Positions 19,101 through 27,946 of a stretch of 64,000 bases of DNA are shown here, one piece after another (within the stretch, counting starts at the first letter, position 1; the number at the start of each line of letters is the position of its first letter). The notes under the pieces are model-generated. The model saw only the letters and a list, made by a program, of their open reading frames with translations. It had not been told where the DNA came from and ran no database searches. The DNA is taken from positions 4,402,001 through 4,466,000 of the forward strand of contig NZ_CP102770.1 in NCBI RefSeq assembly GCF_038561935.1, in the 5' to 3' direction. A program made the position numbers and the translations under genes. Origin of the DNA: Myxococcus stipitatus (GTDB lineage: Bacteria > Myxococcota > Myxococcia > Myxococcales > Myxococcaceae).

Positions 19101-19758
19101 TCGCGTTGATGGAGGGAGGGAAGCTCACGACGACGGTGGCGCGCGGGCCGGGGGATTTCGCGGCGGCGCGAACGTCCTGGATGGCGCGGGCGATGGCGCG
19201 CGAGCGCAGCTCCAGCTCCACGCCGTTCGCCTGGGGACTGGCCACCGTGAGCATCAGCGTGGCGGTGTCGCCGAAGTCCTTCAGGAAGTTCACCGGGCCC
19301 GCGCCATTGGGAAGGTCTCGAATCGTGTCGAGCCGCCCCTGGATGTCGTCGAACTCCTTGGCCCGGTCCGCCACGTCCTCCTTCAGCGTGACGTAGACGA
19401 CGGACAGGCTGGTGCGGCTGATGGATTCGATCTTCTCGACGCTCGCGTTCTCGGAGATCTTCTGCTCGATGCGGCGGGTGACGAGCTGCTCAATCTTCTC
19501 CGCCTCCGCGCCGGGCCAGAGGCAGGTGGCCACCGCGACCCGCACGGCGATGACCGGGTCCTTCGCCTTGGGCATCTTGAGGTAGCCGTAGATGCCCCAC
19601 GCCAGGGTGAAGAAGAGGAACACCCAGGCGACCTGTCGCTTCTCCGTGAAGTAGCGCGCGGTGTTGTGCTTGGTGCGGACCAGCACCTCGTCCCGAGCGC
19701 GCTCCGCTTGCCGCGGGTCCGCGCGAGGCGAGCCCGACTCCCCCGTGGGCCCGCTCAA
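16111..19758 (-). CDS. RND-family efflux pump permease
   Basis: 1215 residues, longer than the typical 1030-1050. It is a proton-driven inner-membrane exporter with twelve predicted helices in two repeats. The first helix (QVAWVFLFFTLAWGIYGYL) follows a 35-residue polar leader. The proton-relay acidic pair is in LGLLVDDPVVASDAI of helix 4. Large periplasmic loops carry porter-domain features such as WLPEDATLTATRDTA. The C-terminal repeat contains LGIISLMGVIVSHIIVLFDYIEEA. Its start overlaps the adaptor stop by four bases (ATGA), so the two are translationally coupled. No TolC-type channel is in this cluster; an outer-membrane partner must come from elsewhere. It is likely repressed by the divergent TetR. 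Substrate unknown. Confidence 0.93.
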   Translation of the reverse strand: MSGPTGESGSPRADPRQAERARDEVLVRTKHNTARYFTEKRQVAWVFLFFTLAWGIYGYLKMPKAKDPVIAVRVAVATCLWPGAEAEKIEQLVTRRIEQKISENASVEKIESISRTSLSVVYVTLKEDVADRAKEFDDIQGRLDTIRDLPNGAGPVNFLKDFGDTATLMLTVASPQANGVELELRSRAIARAIQDVRAAAKSPGPRATVVVSFPPSINATSMQRLGDQARQFFDTLPDTNDARFIQSPGFIGVDMETKLQDEALLEHLRIFAQDHLSISELHPDVWRPIVVRDPKETLARLTLHAGDRYTHRQLDDFTDTIQRHLQRLPVVSKVTRAGVLPEKIFLEYSQERLASYGIQASGLANVISARNITAPGGILEIGGKSITIDPSGELSSETQLNDIIATRSSAGTPVYLRDLVDIRRDYQSPPRFLNYLDARDAQGHFVRSRAITLAINMRPGEQIDHFGEVVSAELAHVERLLPEDLVIRRTSDQPLQVKENVALFMSSLYEAIILVVLVALIGFWEWRTALLLALSIPITLAMTFGLMHLFGVDIQQISIASLIIALGLLVDDPVVASDAIKHSLSMGWKPRIAAWLGPTKLATAILFATLTNIAAYLPFLSLPGDTGRFIRTLPIVLTLSLVASRIVSMTFIPLLGSTLLRAPSEEKSPSSRSFSRHYQQVVGWAIDHRFLVVGIATALLVVGAFVGTRIRSAFFPKDLSYLSYVDVWLPEDATLTATRDTAREATRILQAVSEKYGQEHPGHDDKPRRVLESVTEFIGGGGPRFWFSVAPELQQLNYAQLVVQVRDKEDTRMLVPLFQDALSRGIAGARIDVRELETGKPVGIPVSVRVSGEDITQLRAIAERAKALFRSLPGTARTRDDWGSDTFSVKLEVDPDRANLAGVTNLDVALSSAAAMNGMTVGQLREGIHQIDIVARLRAEERARLGDIENLYISSQSGPQKVPLRQVSHVTYSLQTEKIRRRGQFRTITIATFPQQGVLPSEILKEARPGLDALQRSLPIGYTLEIGGEAEEQKKTFGSMVIVLGLLIAAIYVMLTIQFKNAIKPLVVFATLPFGAVAAMVSLVIMGAPFSFMAFLGIISLMGVIVSHIIVLFDYIEEAHERGESLRESLIDAGVHRLRPVLVTVAATVLGLIPLALHGGPLWQPLCYAQIGGLTAATVLTLLLVPVLYTLFVRDLGWIRWETTPHPNTPESGPH

Positions 19759-20882
19759 GGAATCACCTCCACCGCCTCGCCATCCGAGAGGAGGCTCGCG
19801 CCCGTGACGATGATGCGCTCCCCGGCGTTCAGCCCCTTCTTCACCGGGATGACATTGCCCAGGTACTCACCCAGCTCCACCTCGCGCGCCCGAGCCACGG
19901 CCTTGCCCTCCTGTTCCTCGAGGACGAAGACCGCGAAGGACTCGGGCTTGCCCGGTGCGCGGACGATGGAGGACAGCGGCACGAGCAGCTCGGGCTGGAG
20001 CTCCGCGCCTCCACCGCCTCGCAGCGACAGCGCGGCCACCATGCCGGGCTTGAGCCGCTGGTCGGTGTTGGGGATGGAGACCTCCACCGCGAAGACGCGG
20101 CTCTTCGGGTCGGCGGAAGGGGCGATGCGGGAGATGCGCCCCTGGAACTGCTGACCGGGAAACGCCTGGGTGATGACGGCCTGAGGCGCACCCAGGCGGA
20201 CATTGGGGAGGAGGGTGTCGGGCACGCCGAACACCACCCGGACGCTCTGCGTCTCCGCGACGGAGAAGGCGACGGTGCCGGGCGCGGCCAGGACGCCGAC
20301 CTCGATGTTGCGCTTGAGCACGACGCCCGTCAGGGGAGAGCGCAGCTGGGTGTCGTCGAGCGCGGTGCGGGCTTCCTCCACGCGCGCCCGGGCGACCGCC
20401 GCGGCTGCCGCCGCGCTGTCTCGTTGGGTGCGAGCCGCGTCGAGCTGGGCGGGCGTGGAGACTTCCGCGGCGACGAGCTTCGTCGTGCGCTCGAAGTTGA
20501 TCCGCGCCTGTTCCTCGGCCGCGCGGGCCTGGGCGAGCGCGGCGCGGGCCTCGGTGAGCTTCTGCGAATAGTCGGTGGTGCGCAGCATCGCGAGCTCCGC
20601 GCCCTCGCGCACGGCATCACCTTCCTGGAGGAGGCGAGGGCGACCGTCGACGTCGCGCACCTTGGCGATGGAGTCCACGTAGCCTCCGACCTTGAAGGCC
20701 ACGTCCACGCGCGTCGCGGGCTGAATCTCGGCGGAGAAACGCGCGTCCGTCGGCGCTCCGGCCCGGCCCACGGTGGCGACTCGCACCGCGGTGGCCTGCT
20801 CGGGGGGAGGAGGGCTGCGTCCACACGCGAGCCCGACCAGGGCCCACGCCGACAAGGTGAGGGCCTTCAACGACATCCGCAT
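19755..20882 (-). CDS. RND efflux periplasmic adaptor lipoprotein (membrane fusion protein)
   Basis: 375 residues. The lipoprotein signal has lipobox VGLACGR, so the protein is anchored to the inner membrane facing the periplasm. It has the adaptor layout: beta-barrel/lipoyl start (VDVAFKVGGYVDSI), a long alpha-hairpin rich in Ala/Arg/Glu (SQKLTEARAALAQARAAEEQ) for the outer-membrane channel, then the second lipoyl half (LRSPLTGVVLKRNIEVG) and barrel (VVFGVPDTLLPNVRLG). It bridges the RND permease encoded immediately downstream, with a four-base overlap. The outer-membrane-type gene upstream is separated by 166 bp containing a hairpin, so an internal promoter may exist. Confidence 0.93.
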   Translation of the reverse strand: MRMSLKALTLSAWALVGLACGRSPPPPEQATAVRVATVGRAGAPTDARFSAEIQPATRVDVAFKVGGYVDSIAKVRDVDGRPRLLQEGDAVREGAELAMLRTTDYSQKLTEARAALAQARAAEEQARINFERTTKLVAAEVSTPAQLDAARTQRDSAAAAAAVARARVEEARTALDDTQLRSPLTGVVLKRNIEVGVLAAPGTVAFSVAETQSVRVVFGVPDTLLPNVRLGAPQAVITQAFPGQQFQGRISRIAPSADPKSRVFAVEVSIPNTDQRLKPGMVAALSLRGGGGAELQPELLVPLSSIVRAPGKPESFAVFVLEEQEGKAVARAREVELGEYLGNVIPVKKGLNAGERIIVTGASLLSDGEAVEVIP

Positions 20883-21011
20883 GACACTGGCTCCCGCTCC
20901 CAGACATCGCGCTGCATGAAGGACGGCGTGTGGAAGAAGACCGCCGTCGCGGCGGAAAGCTCACCACGGTGGAAGGACGTCTCGGGGGTGGGGATGGCGT
21001 GGTGAGCGAGA

Positions 21012-21031
21012 CCTGTCACACGCTCGACAGG
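21012..21031 (-). terminator. Small hairpin between the outer-membrane-type gene and the adaptor
   Basis: CCTGTC/GACAGG is a perfect 6-bp stem with an 8-base loop, 17 bases past the stop of the 211-residue protein. It could be an attenuator within the operon. The gap 20883-21048 otherwise shows only a CCGCC/GGCGG mini-hairpin near 20941-20955. Confidence 0.35.
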
Positions 21032-21048
21032 CCGCGGCGCCCGGATGC

Positions 21049-21684
21049 TCAAAGGACGACGAGCAGGGCCAGCGACGCGGTCGGGTAGACCTGCCGCAGC
21101 GTCATCTCTCCGCCCGTCACCTTCAGGTGGCGGACATCCGTGAAGGTGAAGCCCGGTCCACCCCGCGCCGTGAGGCCGACACGCCCGGCGCCAGGCCTGA
21201 ACATCACCCCCACGGCCGGCTCCAGGAACGCCGCCGTGCTCGCGCCCTGATAGGGGCCCTGGTCGGAGCGGGCGACGAACTCCTCGAAGCCCGCCGTCAG
21301 CCCGACGAAGGGGCGCAGCGTGCCGTGGAACAGCGTGGTCACCGTGTACCGCGCGTCCGCGCCCACCGCGTAATTGAGCTTGGCCTCACCCAGGTCCGCT
21401 CCCTCGAAGCGCGTCCTCACGCCCACCGAGTTGCCCCACTGGCCCGCGCGCGCCATCAACCCGAACGAGAACGGGCCGTCGAACGTGGGGGAGATGTCCA
21501 GTCGGATGCCGTACATCGACGCGTCCAGCGCCGGCGGAGAGATCTCCAGCAGCACCGCGCCTCGGCGCTCTCGCTCCTGCGGCGGAATCCGCTCTCCCGC
21601 CGCGTCGTCCGCCAGCGCGGGGACCCCCGCCAACACCGCCGCCGCCAGGACTCCCTTCAGCATGCCCTTCGCCTGTGCCTTCAT
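21049..21684 (-). CDS. Small outer-membrane beta-barrel-type protein next to the RND operon
   Basis: 211 residues. A signal peptide (KGMLKGVLAAAVLAGVPALA) is followed by about 180 residues of alternating hydrophobic/polar strands (GPFSFGLMARAGQWG, LRPFVGLTAGFEEFVA, VGLTARGGPGFTF), ending in a hydrophobic strand TASLALLVVL. This looks like an 8-strand outer-membrane barrel rather than a TolC channel, which would be about 450 residues. It is the first gene downstream of the two TetR-type operators, so it is probably the most tightly controlled member of the set. It could modulate outer-membrane permeability along with the pump. No known family was recognised. Confidence 0.65.
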   Translation of the reverse strand: MKAQAKGMLKGVLAAAVLAGVPALADDAAGERIPPQERERRGAVLLEISPPALDASMYGIRLDISPTFDGPFSFGLMARAGQWGNSVGVRTRFEGADLGEAKLNYAVGADARYTVTTLFHGTLRPFVGLTAGFEEFVARSDQGPYQGASTAAFLEPAVGVMFRPGAGRVGLTARGGPGFTFTDVRHLKVTGGEMTLRQVYPTASLALLVVL

Positions 21685-21697
21685 TGTGTCCTCCGGT

Positions 21698-21730
21698 TTA
21701 GTCGTTCGACTAATTTAGTTGCACGACTAA
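21698..21730. promoter_or_regulatory. Two tandem TetR-type operators
   Basis: TTAGTCGTTCGACTAA (21698-21713) is a perfect 7-2-7 palindrome. TTAGTTGCACGACTAA (21715-21730) is the same site with one mismatch. Centres are 17 bp apart. They sit 14-46 bp upstream of the outer-membrane-type gene and 90-122 bp upstream of tetR. The position and the AT-rich palindromic half-sites fit repression of both divergent units by the adjacent TetR protein. Confidence 0.75.
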
Positions 21731-21819
21731 CTAAGGCGGGGCTCGAGCGATGTCAAGGCGACCGGGCAGCCGGCTGTGGCACCCTTGCAGGTGGGAGTTG
21801 TGCGTCCTAAGGGAGACAG

Positions 21820-22554
21820 ATGGCTCGACCACGCAGTGGCAAGACCTCATCCAACGCGGCGCCAGAGGTGGCGGCGGAGTCGGATGCCCGCGCGCGGCTC
21901 ATCGCCGCGAGCTACCGCGTGCTGGCCGAGCGGGGGTACGACGCGACGACGGTGAAGGAGGTCGCGCGGGTCGCCGGGGTGAACCAGGGTCTGGTCCACT
22001 ACTACTTCGGCAGCAAGGACGCGCTGCTGTTGGCCGTGACACGCGAGCACAGCCAGCAGTACGTGGCGGAGCTGCGGCGGCTGCGGGAGGAGACGCCGCT
22101 GGAGCAGCTGGCGGACGCGAGCTTCGCCTGGGGAGAGCGCCACCTGCGCTCGGCTCCGGAGCAGTTCCGGCTGCGCTACGAACTGTTCGCGTTGGGACTT
22201 CGCAACGCGGAGCTCACGGGCGCGGTCGCGGAGCTCCAGGCGCAGGGGGACTGCGAGGTGGCCCGCGTGGTGGCGCGCTACCGGGGCGGCGAGGATGTGC
22301 CGCCCGAGCCCATCGACCAACACTATGCCTCCATCATCAAGGCCTGTTTCGACGGGCTCGCGCTCCAGTCGTTGCTGGACCCCGCGTTCGATGCGACACC
22401 TGTGTATGCACTGTTGAAGCAGATGGTGTTGAAGAGCATGGACGGGCCCGGGGGGGCGAAGAGCCCGCCGCGCCGGGCTGCTTCCTCCCGGGGACAGGCG
22501 CGACGAGGGGGGCCGAGGAACCGGCCCCGGCGTCGTGTGCGTCCAACTCGGTGA
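21820..22554 (+). CDS. TetR/AcrR-family transcriptional repressor
   Basis: 244 residues from an ATG preceded by AAGGGAGA. The N-terminal TetR helix-turn-helix is textbook: ARLIAASYRVLAERGYDATTVKEVARVAGVNQGLVHYYFGSKDALL, quoted here in pieces as ERGYDATTVKEVA and GVNQGLVHYYFGSKD. The ligand domain follows to about residue 210. The last 35 residues are a basic, Arg/Pro-rich tail (for example RRAASSRGQARRGG). It is divergent from the RND efflux operon, with paired palindromic operators between them, so it very likely represses the pump and itself. The inducer is unknown and would be expected to be a pump substrate. Confidence 0.93.
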   Translation: MARPRSGKTSSNAAPEVAAESDARARLIAASYRVLAERGYDATTVKEVARVAGVNQGLVHYYFGSKDALLLAVTREHSQQYVAELRRLREETPLEQLADASFAWGERHLRSAPEQFRLRYELFALGLRNAELTGAVAELQAQGDCEVARVVARYRGGEDVPPEPIDQHYASIIKACFDGLALQSLLDPAFDATPVYALLKQMVLKSMDGPGGAKSPPRRAASSRGQARRGGPRNRPRRRVRPTR

Positions 22555-22751
22555 GGGTGATGGTTTGGGACGCGGTGCGAGGAACCGATGGCACCCGCGT
22601 TATTGACGTTGAATCGTGGCGTGTATTGCCGGGTCGGCGAATCAACTGGATGCTTTCTATCTCACGTTTAGGGTGATTCATGGAGACAGAGACGTCGAGT
22701 CAGTTGGGGCAGGCGAGATAGAAGCGCCGAACCGGGCGGAGAGGACGAGAC
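22555..22751. other. 197-bp intergenic region
   Basis: This lies between tetR and the cNMP-binding gene, both rightward. It is locally less GC-rich than its surroundings (for example GCGTTATTGACGTTGAATCG). TTGACG at 22603-22608 could be a -35, but no good -10 stands at the right distance. GGAGAGGA at 22738-22745 is the ribosome-binding site of the next gene. Confidence 0.35.
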
Positions 22752-23951
22752 ATGCCAGGAGCCACAGGCGGTCAGAGCGTGGGGGGCGCGCGCATGGGGA
22801 CGGATACCGACGGCGCATTGCGGGCGGTGCGGTCGCTGGTGGAGCTGGACGAGACGGAAGAAGCGGCTCAGCTCTACGAAGAACTGGGAGACTCTCAGCG
22901 CGAGCGGCTGAGGAAGCAGGCGGCGCAGCGTCCGCCGAAGGAGCGGCGTGGGCTGGTGGAGGTGCTGCGCCGGGCGCGCGACTTCCTGGGCGCCGCGCGG
23001 TTGATGGACGGCAGCGGCGATGATGCCGCGGCCGCCGACCTGTATGCCCAGAGCGGCCAGTACCTGGAGGCCGCGGAGGCGTGGCTGCGCGCGGGAGACT
23101 CCGTGCGCGCGGCGGCCTTCTTCGAGCGGGGCGGGGCCCTGGAGCGCGCGCTGGAGGTGTATCGCGGCCTGGGCGCCCGGGAGTCGATGGCGCAGTGCCT
23201 GGTCCGGCTCAAGCGCCCCTTCGACGCGGCGGACCTCTATCGCGAGCTGGGCCAGCCGCACGCCGAAGTGGAGGTGCTGGGCAGCGTGACGTCCGAGGAC
23301 CCTCGCTACATCGAAGCGGTGCTGCGCATGTGTCGCCTGCTGGATGTGGAGGGCTTCACGCACCGGGCGCTCGCGGTGCTGGTGGACTCGTTGACCAGCT
23401 CCGACGCGGCGCGGGCCGAGCCGGCGATGGTGACGGAGCGCGCCCGGCTGCTGCGCCGCATGGGGATGAACGCGGAGGCGGAGGCGGTGCTGGGCCGCCG
23501 CAACGTGCCCAGCGCGAAGCCGGTGGCCAACGGATATCGCTTCCTCAAGGCCATCCCCATCTTCAGCGAGCTGTCGCTGGAGGACATGAAGGACCTCTAC
23601 CGGCAGGCGCGCCAGGTCGTGCTCGCGCAGGGCTCCGTGGTGCTGGGCAAGGGCGAGCCGGCCGTGGGCCTCCTGGTGCTCATGGAGGGGACGGTGGATG
23701 TCTTCAGTGGCCCGGAGCCGGATGCCCGCCGCCTCAACTCACTGGGGCCCGGCGCCTATCTCGGGGAGATCTCCCTGGTGCAGGACGCCCCCGTGTCCGC
23801 CCACGTGCGAGCGCGGACGGCCGTGCGCGCGCTGCGCATCAGCCGTACCGCCTTCGAGCACTACCTCGACACCCATGAGGCGGCGGCGCTGCGCATCTAC
23901 CGGCTCTTCACCCAGAACCTCGCGGAGCGCGTGCGTGCCTTGAGCGCATGA
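22752..23951 (+). CDS. Repeat protein with C-terminal cyclic-nucleotide-binding domain
   Basis: 399 residues. The N-terminal 260 residues are short helical repeats built on A-A-x-L-Y/F (DEAAQLYEELGD-like, AAADLYAQSGQYLEAAEAWLRAGD, AAAFFERGGALERALEVYRGLG), similar to TPR or Sel1 solenoids. The C-terminal 125 residues are a cNMP-binding fold: FLKAIPIFSELSLEDM, the glycine-rich VVLGKGEPAVGLLVLMEGTVDVF, and the phosphate-binding-cassette region GPGAYLGEISLVQDAPVSAHVRA. The cassette keeps the GE dipeptide but has VSAHVRA rather than the Arg-Ser/Thr-Ala usual for cAMP binders, so the ligand is uncertain. No DNA-binding domain, so it is not a Crp-type regulator. Convergent with a small lipoprotein gene seven bases away. 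Confidence 0.85.
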   Translation: MPGATGGQSVGGARMGTDTDGALRAVRSLVELDETEEAAQLYEELGDSQRERLRKQAAQRPPKERRGLVEVLRRARDFLGAARLMDGSGDDAAAADLYAQSGQYLEAAEAWLRAGDSVRAAAFFERGGALERALEVYRGLGARESMAQCLVRLKRPFDAADLYRELGQPHAEVEVLGSVTSEDPRYIEAVLRMCRLLDVEGFTHRALAVLVDSLTSSDAARAEPAMVTERARLLRRMGMNAEAEAVLGRRNVPSAKPVANGYRFLKAIPIFSELSLEDMKDLYRQARQVVLAQGSVVLGKGEPAVGLLVLMEGTVDVFSGPEPDARRLNSLGPGAYLGEISLVQDAPVSAHVRARTAVRALRISRTAFEHYLDTHEAAALRIYRLFTQNLAERVRALSA

Positions 23952-23958
23952 CCGCGCG

Positions 23959-24354
23959 TCACTTCCAGGTGCAGCCCTTGATCTTCCCGCAGAAGGTCGC
24001 GTTCGTGGCCTTGTCGCACTCCACGGCGATGCCCATGCACATGCGGGACGCGTACGAGTAGGAGCACCCGGGCTGGCTGCTGCAGAAGATGCTCGAGTAC
24101 ACCGCGCAGAAGGTCGCCTTGCCGGTGCACTTGCCGCCCGTCTCGGAAGGGGCGGCGGCCTCCGGGGCGGGCTTGGGCGCTTCGTCCTTGGGGGCCGCGG
24201 GTGGGGGCGCCTGCGGCTTCTTGGACTTGCCTCCCTGCGTGTCCTGGGACGGGGCGGGAGTTGCGGGGCCTTCCGCGTTCGCGGGGGTACAGGCGATCAA
24301 CGCCGCGGTGGCGATTCCCAAGATGAGGCTCAGCCGCTGAGCGGGGCGAAGCAT
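23959..24354 (-). CDS. Small Cys-rich secreted lipoprotein
   Basis: 131 residues from the ATG at 24352-24354, which has AAAGGA upstream. The signal sequence (LSLILGIATAALIAC) fits a lipobox, though signal peptidase I cleavage after ANA is possible. A Pro/Ala/Lys linker of about 45 residues follows. The C-terminal 58 residues hold eight cysteines: GGKCTG, TFCAV, IFCSS, PGCSY, RMCMG, VECDK, TFCGK and KGCTW. That pattern suggests a compact domain with four disulfides. No known family was recognised. It could be a surface adhesin, inhibitor or toxin-like domain, but there is no evidence for any of these. Confidence 0.75.
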   Translation of the reverse strand: MLRPAQRLSLILGIATAALIACTPANAEGPATPAPSQDTQGGKSKKPQAPPPAAPKDEAPKPAPEAAAPSETGGKCTGKATFCAVYSSIFCSSQPGCSYSYASRMCMGIAVECDKATNATFCGKIKGCTWK

Positions 24355-24524
24355 GTGGCGTCCTTTCGGCGCGGAGCCCGAGGGCGCCGCCGGAGTGGGA
24401 GGCCGGGAGTCTAGAGGACTCCCCTGGGACATGGGGTGGAGTCGAACCCGCTGGCCCGGGTCACCCATGGAGGTGGGTCCTTTTCGCACGACATGCATCG
24501 ACGGCGTCGGAGCACCCAGGTAAC

Positions 24525-26867
24525 ATGCCTAGGTTCATGGCCAGGCAGGTTGGCGCCAGCGAAGATCCCGACCGGGGGCGGCGCATCGGAAAGTACGAGA
24601 TCCTCACTCGCCTCTCGTTGGGAGGAATGGCGGAGCTTTTCCTCGCCTTCACCTCGGGACCGGGCGGATTTCGCAAGTTCGTCGCCGTCAAGCAGATCCT
24701 CCCGGACATCAAGAAAGACGAGCAGTTCGTCGAGATGTTCCTGGACGAGGCGCGCATCACCGCCGCGTTCTCGCACGCGAACATCGGACAGGTGTTCGAC
24801 CTGGGCGAGGAGGACGGGGAGCTGTACCTGGCGATGGAGTTCCTGCCCGGGCAGAACCTGGAGCAGGTCATCAAGGCCGCGGCTCGCAAGCAGTACGGCT
24901 TGCCGCTGGGCTTCATCGGCCGGGTGATTCGCGACACGTGCCTGGGGCTGCACTACGCCCACCACTTCATGGACCCCTCGGGTCGTCCCGTGGCGGTGGT
25001 GCACCGCGATGTCTCGCCGAAGAACGTGATGATCACCTACGACGGTGTCGTCAAGGTGATCGACTTCGGCATCGCCAAGGCGCGCGGTCGGTTGGGCCGC
25101 ACGCAGGTGGGCACGGTGAAGGGGACCAGCGGCTACATGTCCCCGGAGCAGGTGCGCGGCCACGCGATGGACGGGCGCAGCGACCTGTTCTCGGTGGGCG
25201 TGATGATGCACGAGCTGCTCACCGGTCAGCGGCTGTTCAACGGGCCGCACGAAGCCGCGGTGATGTTGCAGATCGTCGAGGCGGACGTGGTGTCGCCGCG
25301 CGCGGGCAACTCCATCATCCCGGAGGCCCTGGACGCGGTGGTGATGCGGGCGCTCGCGCGAGACGCGGGGCAGCGCTTCGCGACCTGTCGCGAGATGGCG
25401 CGCGCCATCGAGGCGGCGCTGGGCTCGGAGCTGTTCGACGAGGACGGCGTCACGGAGGTGATGGGCGAGCTGTTCTCGGAGAAGCGCCAGAAGACGCGCA
25501 CGCTCCTGGAGCTGGCCAGCCGCGCCGAGGACGCGCAGGTGAGCGAGGCGGCCGGAGCGCTCCAGCAGGACGATGTGGGCGAGCATGTCGCCACCTCCCA
25601 GCTGCCGGTGCCCAAGACGCCTTCCGCGCACACGCCTCGGACGGACGGCAGCAGCGCGCCCAAGCCCGTGCCCCAGCGTCGTCCCGCCACGGCGACCGAG
25701 CCGGAGCTCGTCACCCGGGCGGGAACGGGCGGCAGCGGCCCCAAGCCGGTTCCGCAGCGGCGTCCCGCCACGGCGACGGACCCGGAGATTCCGACCCGCG
25801 CTGGAAGCGGGCCCAAGCAGCAGCCGCGAAAGCTCCAGGCGGAGCTCCCCGCGTCGACCCCGCAGCGCACTCCTCGGCCCGTGCCCGCGCTGGAGGCGGG
25901 CATCTCCCGGACGCCTCGGCCTCGGCCCCAGGCGGACGAGGAGGCCGCGGAGGAGCTCGACTCGCTCGACGAGCCCAGTGACTTGTCGACCCAGCAGTTC
26001 CGGACCCGGCCTCCTCGTCCGGGGACCGCGGGAGCGCGTGGGAATGCGCGGGCCGGGCGAGGCCCGCATCGCTCCGACACGCCGGTGCAGACGCCGGCGG
26101 CCAAGTCCGGGTCGAAGTGGTTGGGGCGCTTGTTCCTGCTCCTGCTGCTGGCGGGCGTGGGCTGGGCGGCGACCCAGCCGCTGGTCCGCGCGCAGTTCGT
26201 CCCCGCCTACGAGTCGGTGAAGGCCTGGGTGAAGGCGGAGCTGGACCCGCCGCCCGCCAAGGACCCGGCGCAGGACGCGGCGTGGCCGCCGCAACAGAAG
26301 CCGGGGCCTCCGCCGGGATTCCCTGGCACCACGCCCGCACCAGACCCGCGTCCAGCCGCCCCGGCCGCGGTCGTCGAGCCCACCCCCGAGGTCCGCACGC
26401 CTCCGCCGGAGCCGTCCGTGACGAAGCCCGCTTCGGGCACGCGCGGCAAGGACAAGGACGTCTCGGGCGCGAAGGGGACCACCGACTCGGGGAAGGGAAG
26501 CACGCGCGGGGGGCGGGCCAAGGAGCCCAAGTCCAAGCCGGAGCAGGAGCCTGTCACCACCGTGACGCAGGACCCGAACGCGCTGGCGGAGGTGCTGGAC
26601 ACCAGCTCCGCGCAAGGGGCCGCGAAGGCGGGGATGGGGTGGATCTCCCTCAGCACGGTGCCTCCGGCGGCCGTGTTCGATGGTTCCACCCAGCTGGGGA
26701 CGACGCCGCTGAAGAAGTTCCCGCTGCCGGTGGGGACGTACTCGTTGCGTCTGGTGGACCCGACGAACGCGGAGGCGGTGGACCGTCGTCTGTCGGCGCC
26801 CATCAACCCGGGCAAGGTGACGACGATTCAAATCCGACTGGCGGACCTCCCTCTGTACAAGGAGTGA
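24525..26867 (+). CDS. Transmembrane Ser/Thr protein kinase with PEGA domain
   Basis: 780 residues. The kinase domain (about 20-300) is complete: P-loop [12 protein letters not shown], Lys in VAVKQIL, catalytic [13 protein letters not shown] in VIDFGIAKA, and [12 protein letters not shown] 230-residue Pro/Ala/Thr/Arg linker contains a repeated segment ([15 protein letters not shown], then [15 protein letters not shown]). A single membrane helix ([19 protein letters not shown]) lies near residue 535, then a second Pro-rich stretch. A C-terminal PEGA domain covers about 705-775 ([19 protein letters not shown]). PEGA domains face the envelope and may bind glycans. An alternative ATG is four codons downstream. 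A hairpin after its stop separates it from glyQ. Confidence 0.93.
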   Translation: MPRFMARQVGASEDPDRGRRIGKYEILTRLSLGGMAELFLAFTSGPGGFRKFVAVKQILPDIKKDEQFVEMFLDEARITAAFSHANIGQVFDLGEEDGELYLAMEFLPGQNLEQVIKAAARKQYGLPLGFIGRVIRDTCLGLHYAHHFMDPSGRPVAVVHRDVSPKNVMITYDGVVKVIDFGIAKARGRLGRTQVGTVKGTSGYMSPEQVRGHAMDGRSDLFSVGVMMHELLTGQRLFNGPHEAAVMLQIVEADVVSPRAGNSIIPEALDAVVMRALARDAGQRFATCREMARAIEAALGSELFDEDGVTEVMGELFSEKRQKTRTLLELASRAEDAQVSEAAGALQQDDVGEHVATSQLPVPKTPSAHTPRTDGSSAPKPVPQRRPATATEPELVTRAGTGGSGPKPVPQRRPATATDPEIPTRAGSGPKQQPRKLQAELPASTPQRTPRPVPALEAGISRTPRPRPQADEEAAEELDSLDEPSDLSTQQFRTRPPRPGTAGARGNARAGRGPHRSDTPVQTPAAKSGSKWLGRLFLLLLLAGVGWAATQPLVRAQFVPAYESVKAWVKAELDPPPAKDPAQDAAWPPQQKPGPPPGFPGTTPAPDPRPAAPAAVVEPTPEVRTPPPEPSVTKPASGTRGKDKDVSGAKGTTDSGKGSTRGGRAKEPKSKPEQEPVTTVTQDPNALAEVLDTSSAQGAAKAGMGWISLSTVPPAAVFDGSTQLGTTPLKKFPLPVGTYSLRLVDPTNAEAVDRRLSAPINPGKVTTIQIRLADLPLYKE

Positions 26868-26886
26868 GCGCCGTCCTTGACGCCCA

Positions 26887-26909
26887 CGGACCCCCCTCAC
26901 TAGGGTCCG
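26887..26909 (+). terminator. Hairpin between the PEGA kinase and glyQ
   Basis: CGGACCC/GGGTCCG is a perfect 7-bp stem with a 9-base loop, 20 bases past the kinase stop. It overlaps a possible glyQ promoter (TTGACG 26877-26882, N18, TAGGGT 26901-26906). A second stem CTTCTC/GAGAAG (26914-26939) lies in the glyQ leader. No T-box or glycine riboswitch fits in this 86-bp space. Confidence 0.45.
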
Positions 26910-26953
26910 CGGGCTTCTCCTTCGACGCACTGCGAGAAGGACACCGAAAGCCT

Positions 26954-27935
<982 letters not shown>

Positions 27936-27946
<11 letters not shown>

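Noticed and set aside
21777..21792. sigma-54-like TGGCAC...TTGCA upstream of tetR
   Set aside because: Only two bases separate the two halves; a -24/-12 promoter needs five (GG-N10-GC), so it cannot function as one.
24421..24475. Possible tRNA or tmRNA 3' end on the minus strand (GCGGGTTCGACTCCA)
   Set aside because: The T-loop-like sequence lacks a complementary 5-bp stem, no acceptor or anticodon arm can be built, and there is no CCA end.
26868..26953. T-box or glycine riboswitch before glyQS
   Set aside because: The space is 86 bp and holds only two simple hairpins; no specifier loop, T-box sequence or tandem aptamer.
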